A DNA stretch of 64,000 nucleotides from Algoriphagus sp. (lineage in GTDB: Bacteria; Bacteroidota; Bacteroidia; Cytophagales; Cyclobacteriaceae): NCBI RefSeq assembly GCF_024305035.1, contig NZ_JAMWZB010000027.1:1-64000 (forward strand), written 5' to 3'. The notes below the pieces were generated by a model. The model saw only the letters and a list, made by a program, of their open reading frames with translations, searched no databases and was not told the origin of the DNA. Below, one piece after another: positions 47,428 to 56,124 of the stretch. Numbering within the stretch: the stretch's first letter is position 1; each line of letters begins with the position of its first letter. Both the position numbers and the translations under genes were made by a program.

Positions 47428-48641
47428 ATAGAATGCCTTATTGAAGATATGCCCGCTAAATAACCGGTGGACCAAGCGGCTTGAAAATTAAATCCACCTG
47501 TGATTCCATCAATGTTCAACACTTCTCCTGAAAAATAAATATTCGGGTGATACCTACTTTCCATAGTTTCGGGATGAATGCCTGAAAGGTCCACGCCACC
47601 TGCAGTTACGAACTCTTCCTTGAAGGTGGTTTTTCCTTTGATGGTCAAAATATAGCAAAAAAGATTCTGCACCAATTTATTAAGTTGTTTTTTGGAAAAA
47701 TTCCCAAAAGAATCGGAATCCTTGATTTCTGCCCGCTCTAAAAAATGTTCCCAAAGTCGCGCTGGAATATCAAACAAGGGATAATTTTTAACGAGTCGAT
47801 TGGGGTGGGCTTTTTGGTAATTTCGTAGCTGATCTTCATAGTCCATTTCCTTATAATTCCCATTCCAGTTAATCACCGCTCTTGCTTCATACTTCTGTTC
47901 ATGCAGCCAATCAGCTCCAAATGCTGATAGTTTCAAGACCGCAGGGCCACTGATTCCCCAATGGGTGATCAACAGGGGGCCCGAATAGGAAAGTTTGCTC
48001 GCCTCAAACCTTACGTGAGCATGAGGCACCGAAAGGCCCATCAATTTTCGAATTGGCTCTGATGGAGTATTGAAGGTAAATAAGGATGGAATTGGGGAGG
48101 CAATTTGATGGCTTAAGCCATTAAGAAAATGATATCCCGAGCTCTTTGGACTTCCACCAGTTGCCAAAATTACGGCATCTACTCGAATCGTTTGCTGATC
48201 AAATTGTAAGTTAATTCCTGTGGATTGAAGTTGAATGGAATTCAAATTCATGCCCGTTTGAATCAAAACGCCTTGGTTGTTGGCCTCTTTTAGTAAAGCA
48301 TCCACAATTGAGGAGGAATTATCCGAAACAGGAAAAACGCGACCGTCTTCTTCGATTTTGAGTTTAACCCCACGAGATTCAAACCAGTTTACGGTATCCT
48401 CTTGGTCAAAATGCCGGAATACACGCTTCAGAAATTTTTCTCCCCGAGGATAGTTTTTGACCAATTTAGAAATTTCCATCGGCCGATGAGTAACATTACA
48501 TCGTCCTCCTCCAGAGATCCTGACTTTGGACAGAAGCTTGGAAGTCTTTTCATAGATGGTCACCTGATTTCCAGGTTTCGCTGCATGGACTGCGGCAAAG
48601 AAACCAGCCGCACCCCCCCCAATCACTGCTATATGTATCAA
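47424..48641 (-). CDS. HI0933/BaiN-like FAD-dependent oxidoreductase
   Basis: A 405-residue flavoprotein of the HI0933 (YhiN) family. The FAD motif IAVIGGGAAGFFAAVHAA opens it, then the family-specific KVRISGGGRCNVTHRP, ILATGGSPKSSGYHFL, and at the end FVTAGGVDLSGIHPETMESR followed by GEVLNIDGITGGFNFQAAW. Family members are widely conserved and biochemically undefined; BaiN was proposed to act in bile-acid dehydroxylation, which need not apply here. It lies 7 bases after the HerA-like gene and is coupled to the HPt gene. Confidence 0.9.
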   Translation of the reverse strand: MIHIAVIGGGAAGFFAAVHAAKPGNQVTIYEKTSKLLSKVRISGGGRCNVTHRPMEISKLVKNYPRGEKFLKRVFRHFDQEDTVNWFESRGVKLKIEEDGRVFPVSDNSSSIVDALLKEANNQGVLIQTGMNLNSIQLQSTGINLQFDQQTIRVDAVILATGGSPKSSGYHFLNGLSHQIASPIPSLFTFNTPSEPIRKLMGLSVPHAHVRFEASKLSYSGPLLITHWGISGPAVLKLSAFGADWLHEQKYEARAVINWNGNYKEMDYEDQLRNYQKAHPNRLVKNYPLFDIPARLWEHFLERAEIKDSDSFGNFSKKQLNKLVQNLFCYILTIKGKTTFKEEFVTAGGVDLSGIHPETMESRYHPNIYFSGEVLNIDGITGGFNFQAAWSTGYLAGISSIRHSI

Positions 48642-48648
48642 AATAATT

Positions 48649-50187
48649 TTACCTTTTTCGAGAAAATGATCCTAAAATCCCCCGGGTCAACTCGCGAAAG
48701 ATTGTCCTTCCGATTTGTCTGACCAGTGTATTTTTACTGAGCTCTTCGATTAGCGATTGATCCTGAGGGGTACGAGCCGTGGTTTTTGTCCGACTTTTTT
48801 GGCCTGTAAGTTCAGCTTCTTCTTGTTGCTTTTCGATTTCATCCATTTTTTGATTGAGAATTTCAAACGCACTTTGTCGATCAATTTCTTGATTGTATTT
48901 GGGAACCAGGGTCGACTCACTGACTACCTGATCAATTTCAGAAGAATTCAAAATATCCATCCTCGTGATCGGAGCCCGGATAAGCGTATGGGCCAAGGGA
49001 GTAGGAATTCCTTTCTCATTCAAGGCCGTGACCAAAGCCTCTCCGATACCCATTGAAGTCAATACTTCAGAAGTATTATAATAAGTCGATATCGGATAGT
49101 TTTCGGCAGTTTTGCTGATTGCCTTTCGGTCCTTGGCAGTAAATGCCCGAAGCGAATGCTGGACTTTTAATCCCAATTGACCTAAGACAGATTCAGGAAT
49201 ATCGGTAGGCGTTTGCGTACAAAAATAAACCCCTACTCCTTTGGATCGAATCAACTTGATGATGGTTTCGATTTTTTCCAACAGATCCTTGGAAGCGCTT
49301 CCGAAAACCAAATGGGCTTCATCAATAAACAAACAAAGTTTGGGTTGGTCTGAATCTCCCTGTTCGGGAAATGTCTCATAAATCTCCGATAAAATACTCA
49401 ACATAAAGGTTGAGAATAGTTTTGGTTTACTTTGAATATCGGTCAAGCGAATGATGGAAATAATTCCTTTCCCGTCTTTTCTTCGTACAAAATCAGTTAC
49501 ATCGAAAGACTGCTCGCCAAAAAACCGCTCGGCTCCCTGCTGCTCGAGCTCGATGATTTTACGCATGATGGTATTGACTGAAGCAGCTGAGACTTGACCA
49601 AACTCCCGTTGTATGGCTTCTTTGCCTTCATTGGTGATGAATTGCAAGACACGCTTCAGGTCCTTCAAATCCAACAGTGGCAAATGATGGGTATCGCAAT
49701 ACCGGAAAACCAAGGCAATCACGCCCTGCTGGGTAGCATTCAAATCCAAAATCTGAGCAATCAATACCGGTCCAAATTCCGAAACAGTGGCTTTAAGCTT
49801 TACACCCTTTTCTTTGGATATTGACATCAACTCTACGGGTAATCCCATGGGGTCGTAGTTCACCCCGATTTGTTGGGACCGCTTCAGAATAAAATCATTG
49901 GCCTGGCCCGGTTGTGCCAAGCCAGATAAATCTCCTTTGAGGTCCATCAGCACCGAGGAAATCCCTTTGAGGGAAAGTTGCTCAGCAATCACCTGAAGCG
50001 TTTTTGTCTTTCCGGTCCCTGTCGCGCCGGCAATCAATCCATGTCGATTGAGCGTTTTCAGTGGAACTTTGATGCTAGCCCCGGTAATAGGTTCTCCATC
50101 CAAAATTCCGGTACCTAAAACGATAAAATCTTTCTTATACGATTGACCTTCTGCCAGGTCTTGGATAAATTTTTCTTTTTGACTCAT
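48649..50187 (-). CDS. HerA-like/DUF853 P-loop ATPase
   Basis: A 512-residue ATPase of the DUF853 branch of HerA-like helicases. Walker A is AGATGTGKTKTL (near residue 54), Walker B is LCLFIDEAHLVF, and YFCTQTPTDIPESVLGQLG follows as in the HerA/FtsK superfamily. The C-terminal 90 residues are charged and Gln/Glu-rich. The role of DUF853 ATPases is unknown; DNA translocation or complex assembly is possible. No nuclease (NurA) partner is adjacent. It is first of a three-gene leftward run with the flavoprotein and HPt. Confidence 0.88.
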   Translation of the reverse strand: MSQKEKFIQDLAEGQSYKKDFIVLGTGILDGEPITGASIKVPLKTLNRHGLIAGATGTGKTKTLQVIAEQLSLKGISSVLMDLKGDLSGLAQPGQANDFILKRSQQIGVNYDPMGLPVELMSISKEKGVKLKATVSEFGPVLIAQILDLNATQQGVIALVFRYCDTHHLPLLDLKDLKRVLQFITNEGKEAIQREFGQVSAASVNTIMRKIIELEQQGAERFFGEQSFDVTDFVRRKDGKGIISIIRLTDIQSKPKLFSTFMLSILSEIYETFPEQGDSDQPKLCLFIDEAHLVFGSASKDLLEKIETIIKLIRSKGVGVYFCTQTPTDIPESVLGQLGLKVQHSLRAFTAKDRKAISKTAENYPISTYYNTSEVLTSMGIGEALVTALNEKGIPTPLAHTLIRAPITRMDILNSSEIDQVVSESTLVPKYNQEIDRQSAFEILNQKMDEIEKQQEEAELTGQKSRTKTTARTPQDQSLIEELSKNTLVRQIGRTIFRELTRGILGSFSRKR

Positions 50188-50216
50188 GCTTTAAAAAGAT
50201 TGGGGTTTGAATCTAC

Positions 50217-50250
50217 AAAAAAACCTTAAAGCCATTGGCATTAAGGTTTT
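50217..50250 (-). terminator. Terminator of the helix-hairpin-helix gene
   Basis: AAAACCTTAA and TTAAGGTTTT flank an 11-base loop, with extra A on the left giving a U-run on the minus strand. It is 28 bases after the stop. Confidence 0.75.
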
Positions 50251-50277
50251 CGTAAAGTTGAAGTATTTTGAAATTGA

Positions 50278-50685
50278 TCAATACGTGACCATGGGTTCAA
50301 GTTCTTTGGCTTGTGCTATAAAATCCTGAATTTTGGATAAGGCAGGAACGGCTTTGGTCAGTCCTTTTTCCTCCTGTGTTTTCACCAATGCGGCATGAAG
50401 GTTTTCCGCATTTCTGGTTCTAAGTTCCTTTACCGTATCCACTCCAGCGGCTTTCAGGAGCTCAGCGAATTGACTGGCCACTCCGTTGATTCGGAATAGA
50501 TCAGCCATATTGACCCAATCGAGAATTTTGCCTTCATCAATTCCAGAGGATTCAGCAATGGATTTTCTTCCTGCTTTTGAGGCGCCTTTTTCTAAAAGCC
50601 CTTCGACGGTCTTAATTCCTGCTTGCTCTAGTTTTCCTTGAAAAATTTCTCCAATTCCTTCGATGGCTGTAATTGATTTTCCCAT
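50278..50685 (-). CDS. DUF4332 / helix-hairpin-helix protein
   Basis: A 135-residue protein made of two helix-hairpin-helix-like halves of the DUF4332 type: ITAIEGIGEIFQGKLEQAGIKTVEGLLEKG at the start and LFRINGVASQFAELLKAAGVDTVKELRTR near residue 65. Such modules usually contact DNA or RNA non-specifically, but the function of this family is not established. Monocistronic, with its own terminator; 200 bases separate it from the divergent secreted protein gene. Confidence 0.8.
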   Translation of the reverse strand: MGKSITAIEGIGEIFQGKLEQAGIKTVEGLLEKGASKAGRKSIAESSGIDEGKILDWVNMADLFRINGVASQFAELLKAAGVDTVKELRTRNAENLHAALVKTQEEKGLTKAVPALSKIQDFIAQAKELEPMVTY

Positions 50686-50885
50686 GATTTTTTTGGTTTA
50701 TGGTAAGTAAAGTGGAAGCCTCATTAGCTTGAATGAGATTTCTTTTGATGGCCTAAAATAAAGACATTTTTCGGCTTCTAAAATCCAATTTTAAAAATAC
50801 CTTCAAAATCTTCATTGATAAACTTTAACTTTACAAATACATATCATCTGCTTTTCTTGCAGCCATCACAATTTCTTCTTACCCC

Positions 50886-51584
50886 GTGAACAAAAAAAAT
50901 CTTTATTTTCTTTCCTTACTCATTCTCCTTGCTCAAGCACCGCTTTTGGCACAATCTGTACCCAACTTGGGACAAACCGATCGATGGATGAAAGGGGCCC
51001 TAGCGGCTATGGAGCGGAATGATTTTGAAACAGCCAATTCCATATTCAGAAATCTAATTGATTCAGGCTTGCCCCTTCCCGAGGAAATGCCCTATTATTT
51101 TGCCGAAACACTTTTTGAATTAAAGCAATTCGACAATAGCCAAAATTTTTTAAACAAATACCTGGAAATCAATGGATTTAGAGGAGAGAACTATGAGGGG
51201 GCACAAGCACTCAAAAAGAAACTGGAAAAACCCTTAAGGGAGATCAACCAGTGTCAACTGTGCAATGCCCAAGGCTACCGTCTTCAAACCTGTGAAACGT
51301 GTAACGGAGCTCAACAAATTGAGCAATCCTGTAGCTATTGCAAAGGGATCGGAATTGTAGGCTGCAGTCGATGTGCTGCCAGTGGGATGATCACCAAACG
51401 GAATATTTTCAACATTGTAGAATTCTATGAATGTGATCGATGCAATGGAAAAGGGAGATTGACCTGTCCAACGTGTCAAGGAAGTAAATTGGAAAAAAGT
51501 GATTGTCGAGTTTGTGGTGGTGCCGGAAAAACGGTAACTGAGTCGGTCTGTAATCACCAGGAACTTGAGCATGATCACCAGTAA
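50886..51584 (+). CDS. Secreted CxxC-rich (DnaJ-type zinc-finger-like) protein, GTG start
   Basis: A 232-residue protein with a signal peptide (NKKNLYFLSLLILLAQAP ending LLAQ). The start is GTG; there is no in-frame ATG upstream of the signal. Residues of about 30-110 are helical and TPR-like. From about 120 there are seven CxxC pairs (CQLC, CETC, CSYC, CSRC, CDRC, CPTC, CRVC), several with the CxxCxGxG spacing of the DnaJ cysteine-rich domain, and the tail is His-rich. A J-domain is absent. In an exported protein these could bind zinc or take part in disulfide exchange. I do not recognise a characterised homologue. Confidence 0.75.
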   Translation: MNKKNLYFLSLLILLAQAPLLAQSVPNLGQTDRWMKGALAAMERNDFETANSIFRNLIDSGLPLPEEMPYYFAETLFELKQFDNSQNFLNKYLEINGFRGENYEGAQALKKKLEKPLREINQCQLCNAQGYRLQTCETCNGAQQIEQSCSYCKGIGIVGCSRCAASGMITKRNIFNIVEFYECDRCNGKGRLTCPTCQGSKLEKSDCRVCGGAGKTVTESVCNHQELEHDHQ

Positions 51585-51591
51585 TTAAAAA

Positions 51592-51637
51592 AGGCTGTCT
51601 CCAACTTTATTTCAAGTTTTGAGACAGCCTCTTTGTT
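51592..51637 (+). terminator. Bidirectional intrinsic terminator
   Basis: AGGCTGTCTC (51592-51601) pairs perfectly with GAGACAGCCT (51621-51630), with CTTTGTT after it and an A-run before it. It lies between the convergent CxxC-rich and TPR lipoprotein genes. Confidence 0.8.
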
Positions 51638-51656
51638 ACTGAACAATTGTTACTCG

Positions 51657-52259
51657 TTACTGGCAATATTTTTTGTAGGCCTCAGAAGATCCGGGGTATT
51701 CCAAGCCACTAGCCAGCTGTAAATCCTCACAGCCACTTCCGATATTACCCATTCCCACTTTTAACAATCCACGGTTATAATAGGCTTGGCCGAAATTCTT
51801 ATCGCGTCTGATGGCACTTCCATAGGCTTTAAGCGCTTCCTCTGTATTTCCCAGAGAATGATAGGCCCTCCCTTTCAGAAACGAAGCCATTGCGGGAGCT
51901 CCGGAGATTTCTTCGGCACGATTGGCATAAAGAAGCGCATTGGTATAATTCTCATTGGTATGATGAATATTGGATAAACTCAATAATAGTTGAAAATTAT
52001 TGGGTTCTAGTTCCAAGGCCTTTTCAAAATCATCTTTTGCCAATTCAAAATTTCCACTTTCCTCATAAGCCCTTCCTCTGCTATACAGTGTGGATACATC
52101 ATTGGGCTCGAACTTAAGCTTCTCGGTGTATTTCTCTATGGCTTGCTCATAATTTCCCTGCTCATAGTAAATATCACCTTGATTTTGATCAGATTTTGAA
52201 CAAGAAAGCAGAACAGCAAAGATCGATGCCATGATCCCCGCTTGGATAATAAATTTCAT
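51657..52259 (-). CDS. TPR lipoprotein
   Basis: A 200-residue lipoprotein (MASIFAVLLSC, Cys20) with about four to five tetratricopeptide repeats (GDIYYEQGNYEQAIEKYTEKL, TLYSRGRAYEESGNFELAKD, LKGRAYHSLGNTEEALKAYG, AYYNRGLLKVGMGNIGSGCE). Such proteins are periplasmic or outer-membrane scaffolds; no partner is evident. It follows dapD after 10 bases, so the two probably share a transcript, perhaps without functional link. A hairpin terminator lies after it. Confidence 0.85.
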   Translation of the reverse strand: MKFIIQAGIMASIFAVLLSCSKSDQNQGDIYYEQGNYEQAIEKYTEKLKFEPNDVSTLYSRGRAYEESGNFELAKDDFEKALELEPNNFQLLLSLSNIHHTNENYTNALLYANRAEEISGAPAMASFLKGRAYHSLGNTEEALKAYGSAIRRDKNFGQAYYNRGLLKVGMGNIGSGCEDLQLASGLEYPGSSEAYKKYCQ

Positions 52260-52269
52260 ATGAGTTGGT

Positions 52270-53085
52270 TTAGACTGCTACATTATTTTCTCTCAACGCA
52301 TCGTTGAGGGAAGTCTTTAGATCTGTAGAAGCTTTACGTTGACCGATAATTAGTGCACAGGGTACTTGAAAGGTTCCTGCAGGAAATTCTTTGGCCAATG
52401 ACCCGGGAATAACCACGGATCTAGGAGGCACATAGCCTTTGTATTCGACAGGTTCTGATCCGGTTACATCAATGATTTTCGAACTTGCTGTAAGGGTAAC
52501 TCCTGCACCAATTACTGCTTCCTTACCGATGTGTACACCTTCTACAATGATGGCTCGAGACCCGACAAAAGCCCCATCTTCGACAATCACCGGAGCAGCT
52601 TGTACCGGCTCCAAAACTCCCCCTATCCCTACTCCCCCGCTGAGGTGTACATTTTTGCCGATTTGGGCGCAGGAACCGACTGTGGCCCACGTATCAACCA
52701 TCGTGCCACTGTCCACGTAAGCGCCGATGTTAACGTAACTCGGCATCATCACCACGCCACTAGCCAAATGTGCTCCATAGCGAGCTACCGCATGCGGTAC
52801 TACTCGTACACCTTGTTTGGCATAATTTGATTTCAAGGCCATTTTATCGTGAAACTCGAACGGACCAACTTCAATGGTTTGCATTTTTTGGATTGGAAAA
52901 TATAAGATCACGGCTTTTTTGACCCAATCATTCACTATCCAGGATCCATCTTCTGCGGGCTCAGCCACACGAAGATTCCCTGCATCCAAATCCGCAATTA
53001 CCGTTTTAATCGCAATCTCGGTGTCTTTTTCTTTTAATAATTCCCGGTTATCCCAGGCTTTTTCGATGATGGTTTTTAGTTCCAT
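52270..53085 (-). CDS. dapD: 2,3,4,5-tetrahydropyridine-2,6-dicarboxylate N-succinyltransferase
   Basis: A 271-residue left-handed beta-helix acyltransferase of lysine/diaminopimelate biosynthesis by the succinylase route. The DapD start (TIIEKAWDNRELL), RVVPHAVARYGAHLASGVVMMPSYVNIGAYVDSGTMVDTW-region hexapeptide repeats, GGVGIGGVLEPVQAAPVIVEDGAFVGS-type coils and the C-terminal GSLAKEFPAGTFQVPCALIIG region are all present. Length is normal. Its ATG is only 20 bases from that of the divergent glycosyltransferase gene. Confidence 0.96.
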   Translation of the reverse strand: MELKTIIEKAWDNRELLKEKDTEIAIKTVIADLDAGNLRVAEPAEDGSWIVNDWVKKAVILYFPIQKMQTIEVGPFEFHDKMALKSNYAKQGVRVVPHAVARYGAHLASGVVMMPSYVNIGAYVDSGTMVDTWATVGSCAQIGKNVHLSGGVGIGGVLEPVQAAPVIVEDGAFVGSRAIIVEGVHIGKEAVIGAGVTLTASSKIIDVTGSEPVEYKGYVPPRSVVIPGSLAKEFPAGTFQVPCALIIGQRKASTDLKTSLNDALRENNVAV

Positions 53086-53105
53086 TATTTTGGTTAGTTT
53101 CGTTT

Positions 53106-54230
53106 ATGCAAGTTAAAGGTGTTCAAAAACCCGCTATTTTAATCGCCTCAGGATTAAAACCCGTCAAAGATAGCCGGGCATTTGATAAGCTTGGGCTTTC
53201 GCTGCGTGAAACAAATAAATACCGCCTAAACTTCATAGGCTTTTCCGCAAAATCAACGTTTAAACAAGATGGAATTCGATTTTTTAGTTCATTATCCCAT
53301 ACAAAATCTCTAGGACAGCGGGCATTGATGCCCTTCCGATTCTTAGTAATTCTCTTGAAAATCAGACCAAAGATCCTGATTTGCTGCACTTGGGAATTTT
53401 TACCGATTGCAAAGTTCTTCAAGCCACTGCTTGGCTATCGCTTGATTTATGATGTTCAGGAGAACTATTGCCAAAATCTCAACTTAAATCCAAAATTGAG
53501 TCGGTGGAAAAGGCGATTGGGTAAAAAACTAATTAGCTGGGCAGAAAAGGGGGAATCCATCGATTATTTTTTCTTGGCCGAGTCCTGTTACGCCACCGAG
53601 ATGCGGGATAAATCTCCCCATTTGATCCTTGAAAACAAATATGCAGGCGCACAAGCCAAGTCGATAACTGAGCACAGATTTGAAGGGAAAAATGAATTTC
53701 ATTTCGTGTTAGGGGGGACCATTTCACCAGCTTTTGGAAGTGTAGATGCAATCCATTGGTTTGAGGAAATTTTAAAATTTTATCCCAAGAGCACCTTGAC
53801 TTTAATCGGTCATGTGCCCCTATCGGCTCATCAATTGGAAATCGAAAAAATGGCAAGTTCCAATCCCAGACTGAATCTGATTTTTTCCTCCGACCCCATT
53901 GATCACCTTAGAATTCTTGAAGCTTACCAAGAGGCTGATTTCATTTTAATGCCCTATCAAAATCGTCCAGAAATTAATTCAAAAATGCCTACCAAACTTT
54001 TTGAGGCAGCCGCTCTGGGCATCCCTCTTTTATATTCTCCCAATCCCAAATGGGAAGAGTACATCCGAACGTATCGGGGAGGTTATCCCATGGATTTCTC
54101 CAAACCAGAAGTTGCAATTTCCACTTTTCAATTTGCGATCAGGAATCGGTATTTCAGCCAAGACCTTCCTGTTGAAACCTTTTGGGCATGTCAAGAACCT
54201 AAATTCTTGGCACTTATAGATTCCCTTTAA
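53106..54230 (+). CDS. GT4-like glycosyltransferase
   Basis: A 374-residue GT-B-type glycosyltransferase. The N-terminal Rossmann half starts KPAILIASGLKPVKDSRAF and contains RPKILICCTWEFLPIAKFF and LIYDVQENYCQN. The C-terminal half has FHFVLGGTISPAFGSVDAI, TLTLIGHVP and the donor-binding region ADFILMPYQNRPEINSKMPTKLFEAAALGIPLL, with the Glu pattern of GT4 enzymes. Donor and acceptor are not known; a cell-surface polysaccharide or glycolipid is likely. Only 20 bases separate it from divergent dapD. It is not in a glycan cluster. Confidence 0.78.
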   Translation: MQVKGVQKPAILIASGLKPVKDSRAFDKLGLSLRETNKYRLNFIGFSAKSTFKQDGIRFFSSLSHTKSLGQRALMPFRFLVILLKIRPKILICCTWEFLPIAKFFKPLLGYRLIYDVQENYCQNLNLNPKLSRWKRRLGKKLISWAEKGESIDYFFLAESCYATEMRDKSPHLILENKYAGAQAKSITEHRFEGKNEFHFVLGGTISPAFGSVDAIHWFEEILKFYPKSTLTLIGHVPLSAHQLEIEKMASSNPRLNLIFSSDPIDHLRILEAYQEADFILMPYQNRPEINSKMPTKLFEAAALGIPLLYSPNPKWEEYIRTYRGGYPMDFSKPEVAISTFQFAIRNRYFSQDLPVETFWACQEPKFLALIDSL

Positions 54231-54553
54231 TTCCAGTTGATTTTACATCGTGGATAAGTCAAAATCTTATCCACTCCTACCCCAGATTTTACACGATTTT
54301 CTCAATCAGGAAACTCCCTGTATCCTTCGTTTCAGAAGTTTGATTTTATTAAAATCAATTTTATGATCAATTTATTACATTGTTTTTCAATTAATTATGA
54401 CTTTTTATTTATGAAGCTAAATTTATTTTTAGTCATGCCTAATACAGAAACCACAATCCATTTTGACTTATCAACAGCTCTTTTAGATTATTTCAAACTT
54501 TTATTTAGATATGACTTAATTTATTTTTATATTTGACTGACAATTGAAAAACT
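54231..54553. other. 323-base AT-rich region before the DtxR/metal-transport operon
   Basis: No gene is seen. A perfect 9-bp inverted repeat with a 7-base spacer, GTGGATAAG/CTTATCCAC, lies at 54250-54274 without a T-run. ATGACT words occur at 54397-54402 and 54511-54516, with an inverted copy AGTCAT at 54431-54436. The promoter candidate at 54504-54535 ends the region. Confidence 0.5.
54504..54535 (+). promoter_or_regulatory. Candidate promoter of the DtxR/metal ABC operon
   Basis: TATATTTG at 54528-54535 matches the Bacteroidota -7 element TAnnTTTG. TTTA at 54504-54507, 20 bases before it, is one base off the -33 TTTG. ATGACTTAA between the two elements could be part of an operator. The ATG is 18 bases after the -7 element. 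Confidence 0.5.
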
Positions 54554-55216
54554 ATGAACCTGACAACAGCTGAAGAGAATTATCTTAAAGCGATCTACCA
54601 TCTCTCCGAGGAAGGAAAAAAATCTGTTTCGACCAATGACATTGCAGCTGAAATGAAAACCAAGCCGGCTTCTGTATCGGACATGCTTCGTAAACTGGGA
54701 GAAAAATCAGTGATTGAATACCGCAAATATTACGGGGTTCATATTACCGAGGAAGGAAAGAAGCTCGCCTTGCAAACGATTCGAAAACATCGGCTTTGGG
54801 AAGTATTTTTGGTAGAAAAATTAAATTTTGCTTGGGACGAAGTCCATGAGGTAGCCGAGGAACTGGAGCACATCCAGTCTCCCCTTTTGATTCAGCGATT
54901 AGATGCCTATTTGAATTTTCCAAAGTTTGATCCCCACGGCGATCCGATCCCTGATGAATACGGAGACGTCCGTTCCCGTCCACGAATCCCACTCAATGAA
55001 ATGGAAATCGATCAATCCGGTCAAATTGTGGCGGTAAAAGATAGCTCGGCCGCATTCCTCAGGTACTTGGATAAAGTTGGTGCCTACATCGGAGCGCGAA
55101 TCAAAGTACTAGACAAAGTAGAGTTTGATGGTTCGCTGGAGATTTTGGTTGATCAAAAGAAAACGCTGTTTATGTCCAAGGATGTAGCCTCCAATATTTT
55201 GGTTCTTCAATCATGA
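54554..55216 (+). CDS. DtxR/MntR-family metal-dependent repressor
   Basis: A 220-residue regulator with an N-terminal winged helix (VSTNDIAAEMKTKPASVSDMLRKLGEKSVIEY), a metal-binding and dimerisation domain (HRLWEVFLVEKLNFAWDEVHEVAEELEHI with the conserved Glu/His ligands, and FPKFDPHGDPIP), and a C-terminal FeoA/SH3-like domain (about 150-220). It is the first gene of an operon with a metal ABC importer, overlapping the next gene by 4 bases. It most likely represses the operon when manganese or iron is sufficient; which metal cannot be read directly. Confidence 0.92.
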   Translation: MNLTTAEENYLKAIYHLSEEGKKSVSTNDIAAEMKTKPASVSDMLRKLGEKSVIEYRKYYGVHITEEGKKLALQTIRKHRLWEVFLVEKLNFAWDEVHEVAEELEHIQSPLLIQRLDAYLNFPKFDPHGDPIPDEYGDVRSRPRIPLNEMEIDQSGQIVAVKDSSAAFLRYLDKVGAYIGARIKVLDKVEFDGSLEILVDQKKTLFMSKDVASNILVLQS

Positions 55217-56124
55217 AACATCTACTTCTCTGGGTTTTATTTTTCGCTCTTTTCTCCTGTAAAATAGAAGATGAGAGCGCAGGCACCAAACCACTCATCG
55301 TGGCGACCACCAGTATATTGGCCGATGGCGTTTACAATCTTGTCGGGGAAAATGCCGAGGTCGTTTCGCTGATGCCTGCAGGAGTCGACCCCCATTTGTA
55401 CAAGGCCTCCGTCCGAGATTTGGACTTACTTCAAAAGGCGGACTTGGTTGTTTATCACGGACTATTTTTAGAGGGAAAGATGACCGAAATTTTCGAGAAG
55501 CTGGAGTTTAACCAATCCATCATCAATATCTCAACGGAGATCCCCGATAGTTTGCTTATTCGATCAGGCCCGGAAGCGCACAGCGTGGATCCTCATATTT
55601 GGTTTGATGTTAAACTCTGGTCTTTGGCCATGAACTACACGAGGAAAGAACTGATCAAATGGAAGCCTGAATGGAAGGTAATGATCGAGGAAAATGCTAC
55701 CTTATATCAACTAAAACTAAACCAGCTTGACAAAGAAATCCAAGCTAAAGTCCAAGAACTGAAAACAACTGGACAGGCCTTAATTACTGCTCATGACGCT
55801 TTTGCTTATTTTGGAAAAGCCTACGATTTTGAAGTAAAGGGACTTCAAGGGCTGTCCACCTTAAGTGAACCAGGAATTAGGGATTTGACAGATTTGGCGG
55901 AATTTGTAGCCGAACAAAAAATCAGGGCTGTATTTGCAGAACAAACCATTTCCCCAAAAGCAATTAATGCTTTGGTAGCTGCGGGGAAAAACCAAGGTCA
56001 TGAAATTAAATTGGCAGGTCCCCTCTATACTGACAGCCTTGATCAACCGGGGACTCCTGCCGGTACCTACATCGGTATGATAGAAACCAACCTTCAAATC
56101 ATATTTGAAAACCTCAAGCCATGA
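55213..56124 (+). CDS. Metal ABC transporter substrate-binding lipoprotein (cluster A-I)
   Basis: A 303-residue lipoprotein (FFALFSC, Cys16) of the ZnuA/MntC/PsaA group. Likely metal ligands are His in AGVDPHLYKAS, His in SVDPHIWFDV, Glu in RAVFAEQTIS and Asp in YTDSLD. The His-rich loop typical of ZnuA is missing, which favours manganese or iron over zinc. It captures the metal in the periplasm for the ATPase and the two permeases that follow. It overlaps both flanking genes by 4 bases. Confidence 0.9.
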   Translation: MKHLLLWVLFFALFSCKIEDESAGTKPLIVATTSILADGVYNLVGENAEVVSLMPAGVDPHLYKASVRDLDLLQKADLVVYHGLFLEGKMTEIFEKLEFNQSIINISTEIPDSLLIRSGPEAHSVDPHIWFDVKLWSLAMNYTRKELIKWKPEWKVMIEENATLYQLKLNQLDKEIQAKVQELKTTGQALITAHDAFAYFGKAYDFEVKGLQGLSTLSEPGIRDLTDLAEFVAEQKIRAVFAEQTISPKAINALVAAGKNQGHEIKLAGPLYTDSLDQPGTPAGTYIGMIETNLQIIFENLKP

